Assembly (NCBI GenBank): GCA_013400155.1
Contig: VXBM01000237.1
Location: forward strand, 761,908 to 825,907
Length of the DNA: 64,000 nt
Direction: 5' to 3'
From: Helopsaltes ochotensis
Lineage: Eukaryota > Chordata > Aves > Passeriformes > Locustellidae
A program made the position numbers and the translations under genes. Under the pieces are notes generated by a model that ran no database searches, was not told the DNA's origin, and worked only from the letters and a program-made list of their open reading frames with translations. Each line of letters begins with the position of its first letter. Within the stretch, counting starts at the first letter, position 1. Positions 26,501 through 38,500 of this stretch are shown here, in pieces.

Positions 26501-29500
26501 GTTTGAAATTTCTCACAGATTCTTTTCCTGCAGCTTCCTCCCACCAGACACTGATGGTACTGATTTTCCTTTTACACTACTGTATTCCATTCCTGTTAGT
26601 TGAACGTCATTATCCACTGATAAAACAATTATACAGCAGGATCTGTGAAAGTAAAATCATTCCATAAGTGCACAATATAATTTCATCTATCAATTACTGG
26701 AGACTGGTTCTATGAGTCTCAGGTCAATGCAACTCTACTGATGTAATATACCGAATTTATGACTACTTGTAATGTACTTAAAAGTACCTTTTGTCATTCA
26801 GATGTGGCAGTATTTCATATTTTAAGGAATACTAGTGGCTTTACTTACCCTGGACTTGAGGGAACCTTCCCAATTTTCATCCACATACTTCTAGGACAGC
26901 TCCTGCATAAAGCTGTAATAATAAACAGACAAAAGTAATCTAAATTGCTAGTTTATTTATACCAGTGTGCTATCTGTTGAACTATTCTTCTCTGAGGAGA
27001 CAATATGCTGCTCTGTTGATGATAATTACAAGATCCTGGACAGAATCACAGTTCCAGACTTGTCTTTGATTATGCAACAACTGACCATTCACTCAAGATA
27101 CATAATTTTCATTCATTATACTAAAAATGTAAAAACAACAAAAAAAGATCATTTGAGATATACTGTTGGTGTAAGCAAAGTTTCATTAAAAAATGCAATT
27201 GGACATGTTACAATGGGAATTATGGGTTAGTAATAGGAAAAATAGTTCTTCCCTCCCGAAGATACTAACAAAATCTTGTTAAATAAGATTTTAGTTTTCA
27301 CTTTAAACCTAACTTGGACAGTGAAATACTTATAATAAAGATAAGGCAGACTTTAAATTTCCCATTTGGGCTGTTGGTTGATTTTGGTTCATTGTGTTTA
27401 CAGAAAAAGGACATATCACATTAGCAGGCCTTTGGTGAAGAAATATGTACAGGCTGGGCTAACTTTGATACTTGCCAATCACTTCTGTCAACTATGCAAG
27501 ATACTCAGATTCAGTCTTCTTAAAATATAAGTTAATTTCAGTTTTATATAATATCTAAATTTAAAAATGCTTCACCTAATTATCTTGCATACTATCGTAT
27601 TTTTAGACTATTTTGTGATTCTTTTTGCAACATGCAAATGATTCTATAATTTCTTGAATCTTAAATAAATTATCAACAGATTTTCCAGCTACTAAAATAG
27701 AACTTCATACTCTAAAGTTAGGCATTTTAATATTACATATAGTATGTATACTATATATTTAATACTGTATAACAAATCCCATCCTTCTAAGCCTTAAACC
27801 CCACTGTTTATAGATAAGCAGAAAGAATGAGCTTGATTTAAAAAAATTAATTTAATTTATTACCTTTCATAGACAATTAAAACGTCTGCTTTCATGTTCT
27901 TTTAGACAGTGTTTTCATAACAAATGTGCAAGTCTGAGTATAGAAAAATATATTTACTGAAATTACATAAATTCACGTTTCATTTAAAATATGAACTGTG
28001 AACACAAGTAATTAAAACTAACCTTCATGAACTGCTCTGAAAAAGCAAACCACCCATGAGACAACAGAAATCTCAAAGACAATTTTATTAACATTCCGTC
28101 ACCTATCGTATAGAGGCATTATGGACAGCCAGAAATACATCTTCATCTCTGAATATTCAAGTTCTGACTCAGGGCCAACTCAGTATTTGCTTAAATACTG
28201 TGAATTAGAACATAAGAAAGAGTCTAATCATTTGCAGGGAGATTACAACTTCTCTCTTGGCGTGAACTAATCAATAATCATTACTTCCATAAAACTGAAA
28301 AGAGAATGTTACACTGCATGATCTGTTCAGAACAGCATCTCAGAAATTTGCCTAATTACAGATACATTTTCAACTAAACATTGTATTTAAGATAAAAACC
28401 TAAGATGTGACAGTTAAAACCCAGAAATACTATGAAACACTACTCAAGAGATCTTAGACACCTTTATGACCAGACTTTTAAAAAACTTTTTCAACCCCCA
28501 AATCAAAGTTTTAATTTAAAAAGGCAGGGACAAACAGCCCAGATACTAGCTTGCATAATTAAAGTTCCTCTGGAATTAAAACACAAAGTAACTACAAAGA
28601 TGGAGGAAACATGGCACAGGGGTTCATAAACTTCAGTTACCTTGTCTCTTTGCCATTAAAAAAAAATTTCAACAGTTCTATCAGCAATCCTAGATTTAGA
28701 TATTCCTTTGCACACCCACCAATCCACTCAATATTTATACTGATTTCTCTGATACTGACAGTTATCTGCATTTTCCTATCAAGAAGTCAGTATAAAGTAA
28801 ACAAAAAAATAAATAGTCTTCTATCTAGTTAATTAACTGCTTTATGCAAGTCTATCATGAGCTAAGCACACTCAAATTTAGGACAACAGTAAAATGAGCA
28901 TTTTTGAATTCTTATTACTGCCAATTACTCTTAGTCTTTTCCCTTCCAAACAAGAATTTTTATGGAACAAGATCATTGTAGGAATCTAACATATATAAGA
29001 CATTTTGTGACTACTCACTACTCCCAGTTTGTAACTCCTGGCCAATATCTGATAGAAATTTAACAAAGAAAACAGTTCAATCATTAATGTCTAAATTTTG
29101 AGCTTGTAATTCTGCCGTAATTGAAACCCAACTGTTCTGGTACAAAAGAGTTTAGATTCATGCTGGGACAAACAGCTGCTTTCTTGATGGCTAGACCAGA
29201 AAAAAAGAAGAATCAACCGGCTTAATTTATAACTCTAAACAAAGGTGTCTTTTGCAAAAAGGTTTATTTGCATCACTTAGCCTGCCACAAAAGCTTAGTT
29301 GTTAATATCTGCCATCTCATTGTGTCCAGAGCAGATGTTCTCCAGATTTCCTTGTGAAGGCAGTCACTGTGTTCAAGTATTAATAAGAAAGACATGTATC
29401 ACTCAGCACGGAGGCACACAAGCATCTCGAGTCAGTTCATTACACAATGCTTAACTCATGAGTCAGTTCATTTTAAAGTAATGCTTCACTTGTTTCAGTG

Positions 29501-32500
29501 CTCATGAAAGTGAGTTTAGTACTAGAAGCAATGAAATAAAGACTTTCTAAACTATTACTGGTGTCCATGTTAACATCCAAAACAACTGATGATTCATGTC
29601 TGCATCTATAAAAAGAACTTGGCTTTTTTTACAACATTCTAATAGCATGTTTTCTAAGGTTGACAATATCTGAACTTCTCCCTTATCTTTTCCAATGCAT
29701 CAACTTCAGTTCAGTTTTATTCAAAAGTTTTTGGAAAGTATCTGAAACTCTTGTAAATAGTTCATACTGATGCGATCAGGATGGCTCTTCACAAGTGAAA
29801 AGAGACAAACCACATTACTGGTCATGTCTGCTTTAATTATGGAGGAGAGTGCTAATTATAGCAGAATAACACCTTTTTGCATAAGAACTGTGCTAGTTAA
29901 AAATATACAGTGTAAAAATAAGGAAGTTTAGCTTACATGAAAGAAAACAATTCACCTGCTTCTAGGAAGAGAATTGAAGCAATTTCTGCAAGACACAGTT
30001 CCAGGAGTGCTTCATTTATACATTGGCATGGTATTGTTATCACAGTTACTTATGGTGAAGACTCCAGAAAAGTGACATTCCTGCTATATAACCATTAATG
30101 TTTACAACCAAACAGGAATTCAGGCCAAACTGAACTGCAAAAAGTGGAATTGAACAGAGACTGTTTCCTTGATCATAATAAAAGTATGTTAGATCAAAGG
30201 TGACAAAAAAATTTAATAAAATGAAGCAAGTTATACCTAATTTTACTTCTATGACACTTAAGGCTTTGCACACTGCTTTCTTCTAACTATTGACTCAGTG
30301 CTCCCACCTGACACAGGTTACAAAGTGTCATTCATGCTGGATTTGTACAGCTGTTTGTAATCAGCTGACAGTACCAGCATGTTTTAAAACATGAAATGAA
30401 ACAGGCTGTTAAGGCAGAGCCACAAAAGCAGCATAAGCTGCTTTATGGTACCTGGATTCTCTCAAAAATATGTGTACTCTCCTCTCCCAATATCAAACAG
30501 TTTCAAAAATATAGTTAAGTTCTAAGAACAAGCAGAAAAGCAAACTTATGACTACAGCTAAACCTCTAGAATTTTCACTTGCCTCAGGTACAAGATTATC
30601 TTCCACTAAATATTTAGTAACAACTCTCTTTCCAATGTAAACAGTGTTGTTATGAAATTCACTGCAATTTTAATTTCATATTATGACATGAGCGGGTCTG
30701 CAGAAGACAGCTCCTCATCTCCTATCGACTTAAAAAAAATTCAGGAAAAATATGGATGTTATTATTCTTAATGGCCAAAGTTCCTTGGTATATGCAAAAT
30801 GGTACTGTTGAAAAATGGGGCAAATTATCTATTTTATGACAGCATGCAACTTAATTTTTACTGTGTTCCATCCACACACCCAGAAAGCAAAGCGGGTTAA
30901 TTAATATTTGTTCTTCTGAGAAATTTACAACCAAAAGAGATTTTGTTGAAAGTTTCTTTTGCTTTTTTCTAAACTCCTCTAACTAGCAGTTCATTTATGA
31001 CTTTTACTAGAAAACTAGTCATCTAAACTAGAAAACTCTAAAGTAATATACAGTGAGATACAAACTATAAAATATTTTCTATGGGAGAGAATGCATTTAT
31101 ATGGACAGCTCAAGGTTTTCAAAATCACTCTTGTCTTTTCCTGAAGGCAGAACATGAGTAAGAATCTGGGGGTTAACAGGGAGCATTCAGAAAGCCTCAC
31201 TGCCAGGAACATTATGAATTACTGCTCTATAATACAGAAAGCCAAGAAAATCATTGCTACACACACACACACACACACACATCATTCTGAACTGATGTCA
31301 TCAGTAAATTTAGCAACAAAGCAACTTCTACCACTGACAGCTCATTATCCTGTGAAGGGAGATTCCTAACTCTAAATAAGAGTGTGGAAACAGACTCTAA
31401 CAGCCAAAAAACAGTTATGTGAATCAGTGCTACTCCTGTGATTAGTGATATGTATTACAAGAAAATTGCTCTGAAAAAAGAGCAAAAGCTGAGCAGAATC
31501 TGAGCTCTCATTTATTTGTGGGGAAGGAAATTCCAACTGAGTATAAGGGTGAAGAAAAGTCACAATGGCAGTCTTTAAGCACTGAAATTATTTACTAAGG
31601 AAGACTGTATAATCTGCATTCTTGGAGATCCTCAGAACTTTTAGGTCTGCTTTAAGTAGGAGACTCAAAGGAGACATTTTATTCTGTACATACAAAATAT
31701 AGTTGTGCATTATTATTACATTCTTCAGCATACAGGAAATGTGTCATCTATCACTACTTGTGGTGTTAAATGATAACCTCCTTGCAGGATTCTATAAACG
31801 TTTGTGCTGTTTAAATCCAGTAACCACTGAAAAGTTCCAAACCAGCTTCTGCTCCCGGCAGCCTATTTTTATTAACTTTGGTCTCTGCAATGTTTGGTGT
31901 AAGTTCACGTGAGCAACAGATCTGGCACAAGGGTGAGAGAGAAAATGGAGAAGCTGGGCAATCACCAACTTTTGACCTCTGGAGCTGTCGCTTGGATTAG
32001 GTGGTGTGAATACCCCGTTTGAGTGGGGGTGTGGAGCAGAGTGGAATAGAGAAGGGTGACAGAAAAAGGGCTCCTACGTACAGGCCCTCACTTGGACATA
32101 GTCAGAATTATGCAAACGAAAGATACAGACAGGAAGTTAACAGGTCAAGTTTCAATTCTGGACCATACCATCTGATTCTACCTAAGGACCTATTGACCTC
32201 TAAAGTAGAATTCCTGAATACCTCTTTCATTCTCCAGACTGTGCTTTTGTTAAAAAATAAAGCATCTTGCAGTTGCAAAGAAAACAGTGAGAACAGATCT
32301 CATGAGATATTTATTTGACCTTGCACATTTCTTAAATTTTAAGACTTATACTTTTTGAATTTTCTTCAACAAATGTAGAGTCAAATGCCAGTACTTTATC
32401 TAGATGGTCAGCCTTAATTAGCTAAAGCTATTTCATTGACCAACACAGATGCACATCAACAACTGAAACTCACATTTAGCAAATTGACACTTATAGCTTT

Positions 32501-35500
32501 TCTAACCTTTTTTTTTCACTGATAAGATCAGATAGAGCTCTTCCATGGGTAAGGCTTACCCTATTACAGACAGTTAATGTATTTTATCTTAGTTTATCTG
32601 ACAGAGATGAACACTTGGTGAATGTGAGCCAAACAAAAGGCAGTAAATTTCCGTCTTAGGCATTGACTAGTTAGCTGCACCTTCCTTATCTAGGATTACT
32701 TCTTGTCAACATTAATTTTCATTGCCAATAACACCATGTACAGAGGGTAGGGAAAGAGTGTACATGGTAAAGTTCTTGAGAAGGACATCCATTGCAGCAC
32801 ACTTTTAGTACAAGGAATGGTTGTGAATAATATTTTGAAGCAACAGTACTGGTAAGAGACTTTCTCAATTAGAGAGAACAGTATCATCTCAGTCCCCTAA
32901 ACTTCCCTATCAATGGAGCCCATAAAATCATTCCTGTATTAACTGTATGGGACACTCAGTTAAAAGCAAACTTTGAAAAGAGATGCCATATGACATGTTA
33001 GTCTTAATTACAAAGTTCTGATTACTTGCTTGAATGTTAAATAAAATACGCTGTCATTGGATCACACTATTTTTGAAGTGTCACTTGCTAGAAAACCAAT
33101 GAATTTGAACCATTTTTTGTGTAACGTGAGAAATAAGGAACACAGTTAGGTAAAAACACAATTTGATTTTTTACAAAGTATCTAAGAGACTTTACAGGAC
33201 ACATCAAAAGACAGAAAAAGATGTGGGTTTTGACAAACAGCAAGAAGTAAACTAAAATTCTAATTAATTTCTGTAAGCATTGATATGACTTAGACTTATT
33301 TCATATCTCTTGACATGTCAATGAATTCTAAGTAGTTCTCTGTTTTTAACCATTGAGTTGAAAACCAGAAGTTCCAATGAGAGTGGAACTATTCATGTTT
33401 AAAAGCCCCTGGCAGAAAAAGAAAGCAGTCACCAGCAATTTGAGTGTAGCACTTTAATTACTGTAATGAAAAGAAAAAAAAACAAACTTGAAAAATGAAT
33501 GTAAACTGGGTCACACAGGACTAGCCAGAAGCATTAAAAGCACCTCAAGTTATTCTAATTCCAGCAAGTATTGTGAGTTTTGTAAACTATTTTTTGAGTT
33601 TTAAAAAGTAAGTCTGATTCAGACTGTCACCTTATTCTCCTTGTAATTCATAAGAGCACATTTAAAAATTCTACACACATAAAAGGGTGGAGTTTTAAGA
33701 AAGCTTTCAATTTGTTTTGTTGGGTTTTTTAAAAAGAAGTCATTACATCTGGTGCCATGTTTTCTAAGTCACCAAACACTTTAACATTACAATGCAACAA
33801 ATACATGACAGTAGAAATTTAAATGCTAAAGTTCAACACGTATTACTGAGCAAAACATATTTTTCAAAGCTCCATTTAGATATATTGATAACTTTTACGG
33901 GTTGTAGCAATCCTGCACAGTGCAACTGTGAAATTTAATGTATTGCAAATTTTATCACAGGGTGGATTTTCAAAATCAATTTGGATTTTGACACGCATAT
34001 ATTGTTGAGATAAATCTAAGATTATAATATACAATTAATGGAATATGCTTATAGCTATGTCTGAAATGATCACACAGCCTAAGTGAAGCTGCAGATGGAG
34101 TGCAGCTATTTTCAGCTACTGCAAAATATGGACAATCTCTCCTGCTACTACAATTTCACGCACAGTTAGCTTCACCTCCATTTCATCCTTCTATGTTTTA
34201 CACACCAGCAGTACTCTGCATCTGACAGACTGAGGCTTAAAACTTGCAGCTGTCTAAAGCAATACTGTTTAGGCTGGCTTCTGAATTAGTGTGAGACTGC
34301 ATACAAAATCTCTGGAGGAGGAGAAAATAACCAAAACGTGTTTTTTTCATTTTATCCACAGTCCAATTATGAAGTAATTAAAATATTTCACTGGACAGGT
34401 GTCAGCAGAAGTTGAGAGCAAGACAAATTTTGTGTAACAAGAATATCTCACAGCCATTTTCTACAATGTCAATTCATAAACTACTGGACCAATAACAAGA
34501 GCAGGATTAATAAATACACTTCATTCAAGGCTATGAAACAGTTCAAATCTGTAAACATCTCATTTGAGGTTGCACTGATGTTATACAGCATGAAATATTT
34601 TTACGCCTGAGGATATTTCATAGATCATTTGTGAAAAGCAGCAATTATGTAAAAATTCTCAGACAGATGTGCTATTACCTTTAAATTTAAATTCTCGTTT
34701 AGAACTCAGGCAGGAGTCATGTAATAAACTAACTCTTGCTTTCCCTATTTCTAGTAATTGCCACATAATTGCAAAGAGAATAAAATTAAAATCCTGAAGC
34801 ATTCCTGGAACTCCAGTAGTTTGCAAGCCTGTCTATAGCACAGACAGTAACGTGCTGTGCCACCTCATGGGAAGCAATACCTGCACAGGTAACGAGCGAG
34901 CTACCTCACGTGCTGCGATCGTGGTTCAGAGAAGAATGATCCTGTACTTGGAGGATGCTCAAGCATGGAGTCACAGCTTTAGCAAAACCCAGAGCACCAC
35001 AACATGCCAGGCTGCTAATCAGAAAGTCAAACATCTTACACTGAGATGCAGGTTTTCAGAGTAAGAAGAAAAATTCTACAAGCAAGAAGGTCAGAAAAAA
35101 AAGCCTTTAAGAACTTTCAACATTCATTCACTCTTTACTATCAAATTTTCATTAGAAAGATTTCTGTGGTAACAGGGAAAAAAATAACAGGGAAAAGGAA
35201 AAACTACAGCAAAAGACAGCATTCAGTTTTCATAGCCTGCATACCTAGCATGAAAATTCTTGTTTAACCAGAAGCTACTAAAAATGATATTGTTAATTTT
35301 TATGTAATAGTAAAATCTCAAGCTCAATTACAGACATGTTGCATCCAGCACTATGTTAAAACACAAGTCAATTCAAAATGTGATGATTTTGAATACAATC
35401 TCTTAAGATAACATTAACAGTCTCCAAATACTAATTCTCCACTGGCTAGTCTTCAAGAGAAGTTACTGAGTATGAGTTTAAAAAGAAAGCGAAACCTCCA

Positions 35501-38500
35501 AACAATCTCAAAATGTGAAATACACATTTCTAAGCAGTAGTAACAGCATAAAAAAAATCCACTTTCTGAAACTGCATTTGTAAGAAAATAAGAGATGATG
35601 CTATAATAAAGCATGTAATCATAATGTTAGAACAACCCGATATTTCTATTCATGCACACAATGTGGCAAGCTGGCATTCAAACTCAGATATGAAAATGTA
35701 TGAAAATACTATCATAATCATTCCTGTAATTCAAGATGATGCTTACCATATTAGCTCCAAATCTCAAATAACATTTGTATTACATTTCTTCAGAAATGTC
35801 ACAGAAATAAGAAAAGATAAAGTAATAATCAAAATCTACATTGCTCACATTTACCACAAAGCCCAAGCAGAAAATGAAGCTGGGCAAAACAACAGAAGTA
35901 GATTAAAAAACCCAACAACTTATAACATACAATTTCTTGCTTCCTGTGAATATTCAAGGAAATCTGGTCCACTATGAAGGAATTTGTCGAACAACCTTGA
36001 GACCCTGTCCAGCTCTGTGCTATTTACTTCACTACATTGATCATGACTAATAAATATAAAATAAAATCAAAAAATTTTCAGATTAATAATATTTACAGTG
36101 TGAAGTCCTGACCAAAAAATAGCCTTTGCTTATCCTTATACAGAAAGTGTAATTATCCACACAATGAAAATCTAGGTCTGATTCAGGAAATTCAGAAGAA
36201 TATCTATTAATTTAATTTCTGTTATTTGATCCAACTTTTATTAATGCAATGTTTACAGTACAAATGAAGTTACATCCTTAATTATGTTATTGATAAATTG
36301 CTAAGACATTTTTCTCAGAAGTTACATTGACAGAAATGCTCCACAGCTCCTCTAGCTTATTTTCTCATCAAATGATGACAGAAGTTGTCCTGCTCTGTAA
36401 GTTCTTGTGCTAGATCATATGCACAGAGGCAAAACTCTAAGAATATTACCTGAGCAAATCAAAGCATCCTCTGCTTACACAAGGACAGGAAGCCTTGCTG
36501 CTGCTGCCGGCACAACTGTGACTGAGCATTGCTGAGACCCTTTCTATTCTGCCACTCCCTGTTAGTACATTTCCTTAGACTTTATTCTGAAACTTCAGGC
36601 TTTGTATATGTGTATGTATAGACAGGAACATATTTATATATATATGTATGCACATGTAAAAGACTGGAGCTTTCCCAAGGACAAACTTTCCCTTATAAGG
36701 TTCATTTATCTAGCAAAGAAAAAGCCTTACATATCAAGTCCCATAAGGACTGTATTGAAATATTACTTTGTTAATGCATAAAATTTACAACTTAAAGTCT
36801 GTCAATATTAGGAAACTACTAGTTATTAATTCTCTGCCTACCTCAAACATATGCTTCATGACACTTAATATATTGTACCTAACACTGTAATCAGTAGTTT
36901 TATTAAAAATTAAAGGCAGACTGTCTTTTTTAAATATTAGGCTGAATTTAATTGACAGGAAAAACCTGCTAGATTTCCTCATTAATTTCATTATGTCAGT
37001 TACTTCACTGTCTCCTAGCCACTAAAAATAATTTCAGCACCTCTCGTCCTTGAAACCTTTACTTTCTTGACGATTGATCTGTCTTCACTATATTCTAGAA
37101 CACTCTTAATTGACCACATATTAGAAAACATGTACTCTTTTCAAGAACTCTAAAAATTCTTCACTGTTAACATACCTTAAACAATACAGATATTTATTTA
37201 CTAGAGATAAAGGAAAGGTTTTGCCTTAGATTGACCCAAGCACAGCATGAGCTCTGAGAGAGATCATTCCCAAAATATCCAGCTGTTCTCACTGCTGCAG
37301 GATGGAGTTGAGCAGTCCTGCTTCTATCAGGTTTGTGCCACTCCAGGAACTGACCTGGAGGCTGCACCAGCCTTTTGTTGCCTGGACTGAACTAAGCTGT
37401 CCTGGCCTTTACACCACAGGTCAATGACCAAGCAGGAGATGTCATCAAGCACCACTCTCCTCCTCATCCTCTTCTTCTTTCCTCTTCCAATCCCATGTAT
37501 CTTTCTTTTAAAAGAAGCTGGATATAGCTCCCAAATACAGTCACATCACACTAGAGAAGGGCTGCCAAAGAACCAAAAATTCCTCTGTTGGTACAGGGAC
37601 ATTATTTTACAGCAGTATGGCAAGTCTGCAAATCTAGACCCTGTAGATGTATGAATGGGGCTACGAATGAATGCTGCATTTTCCTCTTGAAATGATAATC
37701 CAGATTCTCATATATTTTATTTAATGAAAAAGTTTCATAAACATGACACGTTAAATTATTTCACAAGGAATTTGGTCCAAAACTCACCTTTCTAGTTTCC
37801 AGCTGAGCTTCTTCTTGGCAGCACTCCCTGCAGAATGGATCCAGCTGATTCAGATTGAACTGCCCAAGAAGGTTGCAAGAACTGCACAGCAAGTTACTGG
37901 AGAAGCCCAGCTCTCTGCAAGCTTCTGATGACAACTGTGCTCCATAAACACTTACCTGAAAGTCAATACAATGTTACACTTTAGTATTAATTTTTTTTTA
38001 AGATGACTTTAAATGCTTTAAAGATTAGAAAGAACAAGTAAGTGTCTTGTGACTGTTTTACAGTAATGCCTAAACGGTCAGCCCAAGGGTTCAAAACACC
38101 ACCTTGATGTTTCTTATTGAGAAGAAGGGTCTTAAATGAACAGGAAAATCCACACACTCATAATGTGTACATCTCAAAGTATCAGACCTGTCAAAATGAA
38201 TTTAGATACACTTCTGATACCTCTACTGCTTTCCTATTGCTAACTTCAAGTTAAAAAGAAAACCCAAAAGTAACGAATCAGCTGCAATGCACATGGCTAC
38301 AGCTTTCCAAAGCCTCCTCTTCAAAAAGAATTTCAGTAAGTTTTGGATCACTGAAAACACTCAGGGAAAGTAATGTAACAGCTAAGCTTAGGAAAAACAC
38401 AACCAGGAAGTGATAAAATTAACCAAATTGCTCAACAAGATATACAGGTAGGATTTAAATTTCATGTTAGCACTAATGTTACAGAATTGCATATACTTTA

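Larger units (their letters stand above)
26913..37787 (-). other. SELENOF: SELENOF intron 2 (10.9 kb)
   Basis: Donor GTGAGT, acceptor TTACAG. The largest intron of the gene; AT-rich, with a (AC)n microsatellite at 31259-31281, an AT-rich inverted repeat at 27737-27756 and a TA-rich patch near 36604-36655. No open frame in it looks like a conserved protein. Confidence 0.9.
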
